Part shown: piece by piece, positions 8,955 through 15,869 of the stretch
Position numbering within the stretch: the stretch's first letter is position 1
Layout of the letters: each line of letters starts with the position of its first letter
Source: Streptomyces sp. RKAG293
GTDB lineage: Bacteria > Actinomycetota > Actinomycetes > Streptomycetales > Streptomycetaceae
Length of the DNA stretch: 64,000 bases
Direction of reading: 5' to 3'
NCBI RefSeq assembly: GCF_023701745.1
Contig: NZ_JAJOZB010000001.1
Coordinates: 4,470,501-4,534,500 of the forward strand
The notes under the pieces: generated by a model
The model's database searches: none
Seen by the model: the letters and a program-made list of their open reading frames with translations, nothing else
What the model was told of the DNA's origin: nothing
Translations under genes and position numbers: made by a program

Positions 8955-9500
8955 GTGTACTTCGCCGCACTGCTCGCGCGCAACGAGAACGGTTGGCAAG
9001 CGAGCGAACCTGATCTCGACGATGTGGAAACCCTCGGCGACCTGAGCGACCTGGCCCGTGCGGCCATCGCCGAGGAGGAAACGGTTCTGGTCTTCATCGA
9101 GCAGGAGGACGCCTGGTTCGGCGTCATCCGCGTCGATGGTGAAGAGGACCCCAGGATCTATGTGTCCGATGCCGCCGCGGCAGCCCGTAGTTCGTACGGA
9201 GAGATCCTGCTCACCGACGAACTGCTCGGCCGGGACCCCGAGGACCCCCTCGACGACCTGGTCGACCTCGACGGCACCGAGGACGGCGACGACGACGATG
9301 CCGACGAGGACGTGGTCCCCGGCCCCACCGAGGACCATGTGCCGGCCGGCCCGCTCGGCGAGGCCGGCCTGCTGTCCGATCTCGGTATGAGCGACAAGGA
9401 GCTGCTGGACCTCAGCGGTGACGGTGCGCTCACCGGCGAGGCGCTCGGTGAGATCGCCGAGGCGATCGGCTGTGCCGACGTTCTGGAGGCGGTCCGCTGA
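8955..9500 (+). CDS. tRNA adenosine deaminase-associated protein
   Basis: 181 residues from GTG (VYFAALLARNENGW), with GGGAG upstream; the longer in-frame extension to 8898 lacks a better signal. The protein is very acidic, with a Gly/Asp-rich central linker (EDGDDDDADED). The N-terminal part (DDVETLGDLSDLARAA, VLVFIEQEDAWFGVIRVD) is that of the actinobacterial family encoded next to tadA. Its biochemical role is unknown; association with TadA is inferred from the constant gene neighbourhood. tadA follows after 62 bases. Confidence 0.8.
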   Translation: MYFAALLARNENGWQASEPDLDDVETLGDLSDLARAAIAEEETVLVFIEQEDAWFGVIRVDGEEDPRIYVSDAAAAARSSYGEILLTDELLGRDPEDPLDDLVDLDGTEDGDDDDADEDVVPGPTEDHVPAGPLGEAGLLSDLGMSDKELLDLSGDGALTGEALGEIAEAIGCADVLEAVR

Positions 9501-9562
9501 GCACCGCGCCACCCCCGCCCGGTCCGCCCCGCGATCCGCTTCGCGACCCGTGGACCGGGCCG

Positions 9563-10018
9563 ATGCGCCATGCCCTGGAAGAGGCCGGGCTCGCCCCGCG
9601 CACCGGCGATGTGCCGGTGGGCGCGGTCGTGCTCGGCCCGGACGGCGTGGTCATCGGCCGGGGCCGCAACGAACGCGAGGCGACCGGTGACCCGACCGCC
9701 CACGCCGAGGTGCTCGCGATCCGCGACGCGGCCAAGGCGGTCGGGACGTGGCGGCTGACCGGCTGCACGCTCGTCGTCACGCTGGAGCCGTGCACCATGT
9801 GCGCGGGCGCGATCGTCCTCTCCCGGCTCGACCGGGTCGTGTACGGGGCACTGGACGAGAAGGGCGGCGCCGTGGGCTCCCTGTGGGACGTCGTCCGCGA
9901 CCGCCGGCTCAACCACCGCCCCGAAGTCATCCAGGGGGTGCTCGCCGACGAGTGCTCAGCCCTCCTCACGCGTTTCTTCCGCTCGGGCGATTTCGGAGCA
10001 CGGCCTCACGTGGGCTAA
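9563..10018 (+). CDS. tadA: tRNA-specific adenosine deaminase
   Basis: 151 residues. The zinc/catalytic motifs of the cytidine-deaminase fold are present: HAEVLAI (His and catalytic Glu, near residue 47) and EPCTMCAGA (two Cys near residue 77). Known: TadA converts A34 to inosine in tRNA-Arg(ACG), and a tRNA-Arg(ACG) gene lies at 31441-31513 in this window. The ATG at 9563 gives MRHALEEAGLA, a typical N-terminus. The frame stays open upstream to the previous stop, where a CTG overlaps the TGA, so a slightly longer protein is possible. Confidence 0.93.
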   Translation: MRHALEEAGLAPRTGDVPVGAVVLGPDGVVIGRGRNEREATGDPTAHAEVLAIRDAAKAVGTWRLTGCTLVVTLEPCTMCAGAIVLSRLDRVVYGALDEKGGAVGSLWDVVRDRRLNHRPEVIQGVLADECSALLTRFFRSGDFGARPHVG

Positions 10019-10028
10019 GCTCTCTCTC

Positions 10029-10115
10029 GGTAGCGTGTCCGAGTGGCCTAAGGAGCACGCCTCGAAAGCGTGTGTGGGGGCAACTTCACCGTGGGTTCAA
10101 ATCCCACCGCTACCG
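10029..10115 (+). tRNA. tRNA-Ser(CGA)
   Basis: The acceptor stem is GGTAGCG / CGCTACC with discriminator G. The anticodon arm CACGC-CTCGAAA-GCGTG carries anticodon CGA. A long variable arm typical of serine tRNAs follows, and the T-loop is GTTCAAATC. No CCA is encoded. It lies ten bases after the tadA stop. Confidence 0.95.
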
Positions 10116-10146
10116 CTCTTGAGCAGTACCGAGCAGTACCCGTAGT

Positions 10147-10190
10147 AACGACGAAAGCCCCGGCTCATGCGAGCCGGGGCTTTCGTCGTT
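10147..10190. terminator. Long perfect hairpin terminator after tRNA-Ser
   Basis: A perfect 20-bp stem (10147-10166 with 10171-10190) has an ATGC loop. Its core is AAAGCCCCGGCTC / GAGCCGGGGCTTT. It should act in both directions. Confidence 0.85.
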
Positions 10191-10378
10191 CACGGCTTCT
10201 GACGGCGTGTCCGGGCGGGCGGCGGGACGAGGGCAGGAGGAAGGGGACCTTCGTGCTAAAGCGCCGGTTGAACCGCTGGCAGGGCCGCTGAATAGGCCGT
10301 TCGATGGATAGACTCCACCGATCGCACGCTGGGGACAGCCGGTGGGGGCTGCCACTGCTGCCGGGGAGGGCAAGGGGC

Positions 10379-10543
10379 ATGGCGCAGGCGAAAAAAGTCA
10401 CCATGTACATACTCGTGGTCTTCGTGCTCTACACGATCATCACGCAGCCAGCGCGCGCCGCCGATCTTGTGCAGGTAGGGTTCGAGGGCATTTCGAACGC
10501 CGCAAGAGGCATCGGAACGTTCATGCACGAGCTGGTCAACTGA
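10379..10543 (+). CDS. Small secreted or membrane peptide
   Basis: 54 residues from ATG (MAQAKKVTMYILVVFVLY), preceded by GGGAGGGCAAGGGG. One N-terminal hydrophobic helix (YILVVFVLYTIITQPARA) could be a signal peptide, with a possible cleavage site after ARA. An amphipathic remainder (GFEGISNAARGIGTFMHELV) follows. No family is recognised with certainty. Small proteins of this kind are common in Streptomyces. The Dabb gene starts 28 bases downstream, so the two may be co-transcribed. Confidence 0.65.
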   Translation: MAQAKKVTMYILVVFVLYTIITQPARAADLVQVGFEGISNAARGIGTFMHELVN

Positions 10544-10571
10544 TCGGCGCGCTGCCGGTGAGGAGTCCCGC

Positions 10572-10865
10572 GTGATCCGCCATCTGGTTCTGTTCAAGCT
10601 CAACGACGGCGTCGGCCGTGACGAGTCCCGGGTCGCCGCCGGAGCGCGGGCGTTCGAGGAACTCGGCGGGCTGATCCCCGAGCTGACCTCGTGGGAGTGC
10701 GGCTGGAACGTCACCGACCGGCCGATCGCGTATGACTTCGCGATCAACTCGTCGGTCGCGGACGCCGCCGGTCTGAAGACGTATCTGGAGCACCCGGCAC
10801 ACCAGGCGGCGGCGGGCCAGTGGCGTGAATTCGCGACCTGGGTGATCGCCGACTACCCCTTCTGA
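10572..10865 (+). CDS. Dabb-domain (stress-responsive alpha/beta barrel) protein
   Basis: 97 residues from GTG with GAGG upstream. It begins MIRHLVLFKLNDGV and contains DFAINSSVADAAGLKTYLEHPAHQ, both typical of the Dabb family of dimeric alpha/beta barrels. Family members have varied or unknown functions; some are enzymes. Length is normal. A terminator follows at 10947. Confidence 0.85.
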   Translation: MIRHLVLFKLNDGVGRDESRVAAGARAFEELGGLIPELTSWECGWNVTDRPIAYDFAINSSVADAAGLKTYLEHPAHQAAAGQWREFATWVIADYPF

Positions 10866-10946
10866 CGGTGCCGGACCGCCGGTCCGCCCGGTAGCCCCCG
10901 CACCCGTCCCGGCCGGTCCCCTGGCCGGTCACACGGCCTGTGCCTC

Positions 10947-10973
10947 AGCCCCCCGCCCACCGGGCAGGGGGCT
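10947..10973 (+). terminator. Terminator after the Dabb gene
   Basis: The stem AGCCCCCcGCCC / GGGCaGGGGGCT has loop ACC and is followed by TTGTCGT. There is one mismatch. Confidence 0.7.
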
Positions 10974-11073
10974 TTGTCGTGTCCCGTCAAGGTCAACTCA
11001 CCGCCCAACACGGCGTTATTAGGTGCTTGCGTACAGTGCACATGAATTGTGATGCTATGACCGCTTTTGCCGG

Positions 11074-11925
11074 ATGAGTGGACCGATGAGGGGTGGTGTG
11101 TCCGTGTCGGCCCGAACGGCGTCAACAACTTTCGCCCGCAGTAGGACGAGTACGCCCAATACCAATGCCCTGGAAGCGCGTGCGCTGACGACCGTGCTGT
11201 TCGAGGAGATCTCCGGGCTCGAACCCGGAACACCCGAACACGCACGCGTACGCGCCGCGCTGATCGAGGTCAATCTGCCCCTCGTCCGCTACGCGGCGGC
11301 CCGCTTCCGCAGCCGCAACGAGCCGATGGAAGACGTCGTCCAGGTCGGCACCATCGGGCTGATCAACGCGATCGACCGGTTCGATCCGGAGCGCGGGGTG
11401 CAGTTCCCGACCTTCGCCATGCCCACCGTGGTGGGGGAGATCAAACGTTACTTCAGGGACAACGTGCGGACCGTTCACGTACCCCGCCGGCTCCATGAGC
11501 TGTGGGTTCAGGTGAGCGGGGCGATCGAGGACCTGACGGTGCTGCACGGCCGGTCACCGACGACCGGGGAGATCGCCGAGCGGCTGAAGCTGGCCGAGGA
11601 GGAGGTGCTGGCCTGTCTGGAGGCGGGGCGGGCGTACCACGCGACCTCGCTGGAGGCCGCGCAGGAGGGCGACGGCGCTCCGGGGCTGCTGGACCGGCTC
11701 GGGTACGAGGATCCGGCGCTGGTCGGAGTCGAACACCGCGACCTCGTCCGACATCTGCTCGTACAGCTGCCCGAACGGGAGCGGCGGATTCTGATGCTGC
11801 GGTACTTCGGCAATCTGACGCAGTCCCAGATCAGTGCCGAGCTGGGCGTCTCGCAGATGCATGTGTCCCGGCTGCTGTCCCGCAGCTTCGCCCGACTGAG
11901 GTCCGCAAACCAGCTCGAAGCGTAA
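11074..11925 (+). CDS. sigF: SigB/SigF/SigG-family sigma factor, SigF-like
   Basis: Up to 283 residues. Region 2 is LPLVRYAAARFRSRNEPMEDVVQVGTIGLINAIDRF, region 3 VPRRLHELWVQVSGAIEDLT and region 4 LPERERRILMLRYFGNLTQSQ with the HTH AELGVSQMHVSRLLSRS. Known: this group controls stress and late sporulation in Streptomyces. The symbol rests on remembered gene order (sigF beside sigN, near tadA and upp) and is not proven. The start is uncertain: ATG 11074, or GTG 11098/11104 behind AGGGG. Upstream, 10974-11073 holds no gene; it has a TTGTCGTGTCCC stretch and AT-rich bases suited to a promoter. Confidence 0.88.
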   Translation: MSGPMRGGVSVSARTASTTFARSRTSTPNTNALEARALTTVLFEEISGLEPGTPEHARVRAALIEVNLPLVRYAAARFRSRNEPMEDVVQVGTIGLINAIDRFDPERGVQFPTFAMPTVVGEIKRYFRDNVRTVHVPRRLHELWVQVSGAIEDLTVLHGRSPTTGEIAERLKLAEEEVLACLEAGRAYHATSLEAAQEGDGAPGLLDRLGYEDPALVGVEHRDLVRHLLVQLPERERRILMLRYFGNLTQSQISAELGVSQMHVSRLLSRSFARLRSANQLEA

Positions 11926-11943
11926 CCCTTGAGGAGGAACCAT

Positions 11944-12003
11944 CCTGCAGAAATATGTCGACTTGGCGCTACAGCGTGTTGCCGACATGTGACATTCTGC
12001 AGG
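11944..12003. repeat. Long inverted repeat between the two sigma-factor genes
   Basis: CCTGCAGAA (11944-11952) pairs with TTCTGCAGG (11995-12003), and ATGTCG (11955-11960) pairs with CGACAT (11983-11988) inside it. It could be a terminator-like structure at the end of the first sigma gene or a regulatory palindrome above the promoter of the second. No U-tract follows. Confidence 0.55.
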
Positions 12004-12009
12004 AACCGC

Positions 12010-12036
12010 GTTTGTCGCGACCCGGCCTCCGGTATT
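12010..12036 (+). promoter_or_regulatory. Candidate SigB/SigF-type promoter for sigN
   Basis: GTTTGT (12010-12015), a 15-base spacer and GGTATT (12031-12036) resemble the GTTT-N14-16-GGGTAT class used by SigB-family sigma factors in Streptomyces. Transcription from here gives a leader of about 50 bases to the ATG at 12094. This suggests control by a sigma factor of the same family, possibly autoregulation. Confidence 0.5.
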
Positions 12037-12093
12037 CAGGTGGAGGAACAAACCGTCGCTCGCGACACCCGTCCGCGACCTCAAGGGGGTGGC

Positions 12094-12924
12094 ATGTCCG
12101 TTCAGGTGGGCAGTCCTCAGGTGCGCCGTACCAGCGCACCAATCGATGCACGCACCGGCGAAGCCATCGACACCCGCACACTGTCCCGTTCGCTGTTCCT
12201 GCGCCTTGCGGAACTGGAACAGGACAGCCCGGAACGAACCTATGTGCGTGACACGCTCATCGAGCTGAACCTGCCACTTGTTCGGTATGCGGCAGCCCGC
12301 TTCCGCAGCCGCAACGAGCCGATGGAAGACATCGTCCAAGTGGGCACGATCGGCCTGATCAAGGCGATCGACCGCTTCGACTGCAACCGCGGCGTGGAGT
12401 TCCCGACGTTCGCGATGCCCACCATCGTCGGCGAGGTGAAGCGGTTCTTCCGCGATACGTCGTGGTCGGTGCGGGTGCCGCGGCGGCTGCAGGAGCTGCG
12501 GCTGGCGCTCACCAAGGCGAGCGACGAACTCGCGCAGAAGCTGGACCGGTCGCCGACGGTGGCCGAACTGGCGGTCTGCCTGGGCGTGTCCGAGGAGGAC
12601 GTCGTCGACGGCCTCGCGGTCGGCAACGCCTACACCGCGAGCTCGCTCGACTCGCCGCCGCCGGAGGACGACAGCGGTGAGGGCACCCTCGCGGACCGCC
12701 TCGGCTACGAGGACACCGCGCTCGAGGGCGTGGAGTACCGCGAGTCGCTCAAGCCGCTGCTGGCCCAACTCCCGCCGCGCGAGCGCCAGATCATCATGCT
12801 GCGGTTCTTCGCGAACATGACGCAGTCGCAGATCGGCGAGGAGGTCGGCATCTCCCAGATGCACGTCTCCCGGCTGCTCACCCGCACGCTCGCCCAGCTC
12901 CGGGACGGCCTGACAGCGGAATAG
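12094..12924 (+). CDS. sigN: SigB/SigF-family sigma factor, SigN-like
   Basis: 276 residues from ATG (MSVQVGSPQVRRTSAP), behind AAGGGGGTGGC. The longer frame from 11929 would contain the promoter and is rejected. Region 2 (LPLVRYAAARFRSRNEPMED) is nearly identical to that of the preceding sigma factor. Region 3 is PRRLQELRLALTKASDELAQ, and region 4 includes LPPRERQIIMLRFFANMTQSQ with HTH EEVGISQMHVSRLLTR. The tandem paralogues probably arose by duplication. The symbol is from remembered synteny. Confidence 0.87.
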   Translation: MSVQVGSPQVRRTSAPIDARTGEAIDTRTLSRSLFLRLAELEQDSPERTYVRDTLIELNLPLVRYAAARFRSRNEPMEDIVQVGTIGLIKAIDRFDCNRGVEFPTFAMPTIVGEVKRFFRDTSWSVRVPRRLQELRLALTKASDELAQKLDRSPTVAELAVCLGVSEEDVVDGLAVGNAYTASSLDSPPPEDDSGEGTLADRLGYEDTALEGVEYRESLKPLLAQLPPRERQIIMLRFFANMTQSQIGEEVGISQMHVSRLLTRTLAQLRDGLTAE

Positions 12925-12968
12925 ACCGGCCCGCTGGCTTGCTGACGTTCCGTCAGTAGACTGGCGCG

Positions 12969-13760
12969 ATGGTCGCGATAGCACGGATGTCTGGCCGCCG
13001 GGGCGCGGCACTCGCCGTCCCGGCGGTTGGCGTGGCCCTGCTGCTGGCGATGACGACGGCCGGCTGCGGAGCGGCCGGTGACGACGGGTACGTGGCGGTC
13101 GGCGGGGTCGGTCCCTCGCAGGGCGGCGCGACGGGGGACGTACCGCCGGTCGGTCCGGTCGTGATGGTGCCGCTGGACGGCCCGGCACCGCCGGGACCCG
13201 GCAGCGGCACACCGTCCGCACCGGGCTCGACCCCAGGATCCGGATCGGGCCCCAGCTCTCCCGGATCGGCTCCCGGATCGGCTCCCGGTTCGGCGGGGGG
13301 CCAGGGAACGACCCCTGGAAGCACACCCGGGGGCACCGGCACGCCGGGGAACGGTTCACCGGGGACGTCGCAGCCGGGAGGCGGCGGCTCGACGGCACCC
13401 GCACCGCCGGGAACGACCCCGCCGCACACGCCCCCACCGGGCACGACGCCGCCCGCAACGCCCGCGCGGCTGACCGTGAGCACGCCGAAGCGCGCTCCGG
13501 CCGCGGACCGGTGGTGCGAGAAGGTGACGGTCACCTTCACCAATTCCGGCGGCAGAGCGGCGACTTCCGGCAACGTCACCTTCGGCACCCACATCATCGG
13601 CGGCCTCGGCATCGACTGGGCGACGATCGAGACCACGAAGCCGGTGCCGGTGCCCCTGGCGGGTGGTGCCGCCAAGGTGCAGACCTGGGAGGTCTGCGTG
13701 GACGCCTGGCGGGTTCCGCTGGGCATGCACATCGAGACCCGGGACGTCACCCTTACGTGA
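12969..13760 (+). CDS. Secreted lipoprotein with Gly/Ser/Pro/Thr linker
   Basis: 263 residues. The signal peptide ends in a lipobox (MTTAGCGA, Cys near residue 33). A linker of about 100 residues rich in Pro, Gly, Ser and Thr (repeats such as GSAPGSAPGSA) leads to a C-terminal domain of about 95 residues with two Cys (RWCEKVTVTFTNSG, WEVCVDAWRVPLGMH). That domain resembles a beta-sandwich, carbohydrate-binding-like fold, but the family is not recognised. Inferred location: outer face of the membrane. Confidence 0.75.
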   Translation: MVAIARMSGRRGAALAVPAVGVALLLAMTTAGCGAAGDDGYVAVGGVGPSQGGATGDVPPVGPVVMVPLDGPAPPGPGSGTPSAPGSTPGSGSGPSSPGSAPGSAPGSAGGQGTTPGSTPGGTGTPGNGSPGTSQPGGGGSTAPAPPGTTPPHTPPPGTTPPATPARLTVSTPKRAPAADRWCEKVTVTFTNSGGRAATSGNVTFGTHIIGGLGIDWATIETTKPVPVPLAGGAAKVQTWEVCVDAWRVPLGMHIETRDVTLT

Positions 13761-13797
13761 GCGACGCGGTCCGGGCCGGGGCTGTGGTGCGGTGCCG

Positions 13798-13986
13798 TCA
13801 GCGCATCGCGAGCGCGACGACTCCGGCGATCACCAGGACGGCGACGACGATGCCGATGATGAGGCCCGTGCGCTTGCCGGACCCGGTCTGGGCCTGCTGC
13901 TGCTGCAGTTGCTGCGGCTCCTCGACGAAGGCGCGGAACATCTGGGTGTCGCCGGCGGGGTCGTAGTTGTTCTCAGGGTTCGACAT
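13798..13986 (-). CDS. Small single-pass membrane protein
   Basis: 62 residues (MSNPENNYDPAGDTQMFRAF). A Gln-rich stretch (PQQLQQQQAQTG) precedes one C-terminal transmembrane helix (TGLIIGIVVAVLVIAGVVAL), so it looks tail-anchored with a cytosolic N-terminus. The N-terminal 'DTQMFRAF' resembles FHA-phosphopeptide-like motifs (xTQxF), an observation only. The long N-terminal extension in the same frame is discarded. Confidence 0.65.
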   Translation of the reverse strand: MSNPENNYDPAGDTQMFRAFVEEPQQLQQQQAQTGSGKRTGLIIGIVVAVLVIAGVVALAMR

Positions 13987-14159
13987 GCTGCCCGACCCTA
14001 GCGAACAAGCGGAATCCCGGGCACCCCCGGGTGCGCCTGCGAGACCGACGCCACGTCTCCCGTCACGTCTCCAGCCCCGCCCGCCGGCACCTCGGCCGGC
14101 GCCTCCCCCGGCACGCCGCCGCAGGAATACCGCCGGCTCCCAGCCGGTTGTAGGTGCCC

Positions 14160-15095
14160 ATGGCACGCATCGGAACATCTGATCTGGACGTCTTCCCGCT
14201 CGCCCTCGGCGGCAACGTGTTCGGCTGGACGGCCGACGAGGCGCAGAGCTTCGCCGTACTGGACGCGTACGCGGCGGCCGGCGGCAACTTCGTCGACACC
14301 GCTGACGGCTACTCCGCGTGGGTCCCGGGCAACTCGGGCGGTGAGTCGGAGACCCTCATCGGGAAGTGGCTGGCCTCCCGCGGCAACCGGGACGCGATCG
14401 TGGTGGCCACCAAGGTCAGCAGCCACCCGGACTTCAAGGGGCTGCGGGCCGGCAACATCCGGGCCGCCGCGGAGGCATCGCTGCGCCGGCTCGGCACGGA
14501 CCACATCGACCTCTACTACACGCACTTCGACGACCCGCAGGTCCCCGTCGCGGAGATCCTCGGCGCCCTGGACGAGCTGGTGCGCGAGGGCAAGGTGCGG
14601 CAGATCGCCGCGTCCAACATCTCCCCGGAGCGGCTGTCGGAGTCGCTGGCCTTCTCCGAGCGGGAGGGGCTGGCCTCGTACGTCGCCCTGCAGCAGCTCT
14701 ACAACCTGGTGGAGCGCACGGACTACGAGGGGGCGATGGCCGAGGTCGTCGCCTCGCACGGCCTGTCGTCGGTCCCCTATTACGCGCTGGCCTCGGGCTT
14801 CCTGACCGGCAAGTACCGGTCCGGCGTCACGGTGGACAGCCCGCGGGCGGGCGGCGCGGGGAAGTACCTGGCGACCGAGCGCGGACAGCGGGTGCTGGTG
14901 GCGCTGGACGAGGTCGCGCAGGCGCATGACGCCGAGGTCGCGACGGTGGCGCTGGCCTGGCTGGCGGCGCAGCCGACCGTCGCGGCGCCGATCGCCAGCG
15001 CGCGCACCGTGGAGCAGCTGCCGGCGCTGCTGGCGGTGGCGGATCTGAAGCTGACGGCCGAGGAGCTGGACCGGCTGACTGCCGCGTCCGTCTGA
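14160..15095 (+). CDS. Aldo/keto reductase
   Basis: 311 residues from ATG (MARIGTSDLDVFPLALGG); a GTG two codons earlier is an alternative. It has the AKR barrel motifs: Asp-Thr-Ala-Asp-Gly-Tyr (NFVDTADGYSAW, Asp and catalytic Tyr), Lys of VVATKVSSHP, His of DLYYTHFDDP, and NADPH-contacting segments near the C-terminus (PIASARTVEQL). Cytosolic NADPH-dependent oxidoreductase; substrate unknown. It stands alone and is followed by a terminator. Confidence 0.9.
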   Translation: MARIGTSDLDVFPLALGGNVFGWTADEAQSFAVLDAYAAAGGNFVDTADGYSAWVPGNSGGESETLIGKWLASRGNRDAIVVATKVSSHPDFKGLRAGNIRAAAEASLRRLGTDHIDLYYTHFDDPQVPVAEILGALDELVREGKVRQIAASNISPERLSESLAFSEREGLASYVALQQLYNLVERTDYEGAMAEVVASHGLSSVPYYALASGFLTGKYRSGVTVDSPRAGGAGKYLATERGQRVLVALDEVAQAHDAEVATVALAWLAAQPTVAAPIASARTVEQLPALLAVADLKLTAEELDRLTAASV

Positions 15096-15134
15096 CCTGC
15101 GAATATGACGTAGTACTCCCATATCCCATCGGGA

Positions 15135-15175
15135 GGATCGCCCGTCTCACTTGACTGGAGACGGGCGATCCCTTT
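15135..15175 (+). terminator. Terminator after the aldo/keto reductase
   Basis: A perfect 14-bp stem, GGATCGCCCGTCTC / GAGACGGGCGATCC, is followed by CTTTGGG. Confidence 0.8.
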
Positions 15176-15208
15176 GGGAATTCTTGACCGCATGAGGCGC
15201 AGATTCAT

Positions 15209-15250
15209 TTGCCTGTAGCAACCAACGACCTCTACAGTTGCTCAAGGCAA
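15209..15250. promoter_or_regulatory. Candidate MarR operator
   Basis: Nested inverted sequences lie upstream of the MarR gene: TTGCCT (15209-15214) with AGGCAA (15245-15250), and CTGTAG with CTACAG (15232-15237). The paired GCAACC and GTTGC elements suit a dimeric winged-helix repressor. Autoregulation is inferred. Confidence 0.4.
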
Positions 15251-15282
15251 CCAATTGTACGACTCGACGATCGGCGGGGGCT

Positions 15283-15858
15283 GTGGCGACGAAGAAGCAC
15301 TGCGCGGAGCTCGCTCGCCAGCTGCGGGTCGTCGTCGGCGTCGGCAGGGAAGTGGGCCGGGCACTGCCGCCCGAGACCCCGCCCTCGACCGTCGCGGTGC
15401 TCACCGTGCTCGGCCGGTACGGCGAGATGCGGATGAGCCGGCTCGCCGAATATCTCGATATCGACATATCGGTGACAAGCCGACATGTCGCCTATCTCGC
15501 CGAGCGCGGCTGGATCGACCGCACTCCCGACGCCCTGGACAAGCGGTCCCGGCTGCTGCGCCTGAACCCGTACGGCGAAAAGGTGCTGGCCGCCTCTTCC
15601 GACCGTGCCGCCGAGGTGCTGGCAGCCCATCTGAACGACTGGTCCGACGACGACGTCGACCTGCTGTCCGGCCTGCTGGACCGGCTGCGCCTGAGTTTCG
15701 GCGACTGCCGGCCCGGCCTCCGCGCCCACTCAGCCCAGACCGCCCAGGCAGCGCAGACGGCCCACGCAGCGCAGGCAGCGCAGGCAGCGCACGCAGCGCT
15801 CCCGGCCACCACGGTCGGCACGGCCGCGGCCCACACACCCCGTACACACGCGAACTGA
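15283..15858 (+). CDS. MarR-family transcriptional regulator
   Basis: 191 residues from GTG (VATKKHCAELARQLR). A winged helix-turn-helix spans about 30-115: TVAVLTVLGRYGEMRMSRLA, DIDISVTSRHVAYL, and the wing RTPDALDKRSRLLRLN. The C-terminal 40 residues are a degenerate repeat of Ala, Gln, His and Thr (AQTAQAAQTAHAAQAAQAA) encoded by near-tandem CAGGCAGCGCA units, probably replication slippage. It lies 11 bases upstream of the MFS gene and presumably controls it. Confidence 0.85.
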   Translation: MATKKHCAELARQLRVVVGVGREVGRALPPETPPSTVAVLTVLGRYGEMRMSRLAEYLDIDISVTSRHVAYLAERGWIDRTPDALDKRSRLLRLNPYGEKVLAASSDRAAEVLAAHLNDWSDDDVDLLSGLLDRLRLSFGDCRPGLRAHSAQTAQAAQTAHAAQAAQAAHAALPATTVGTAAAHTPRTHAN

Positions 15859-15869
15859 CAAGGACGAAG

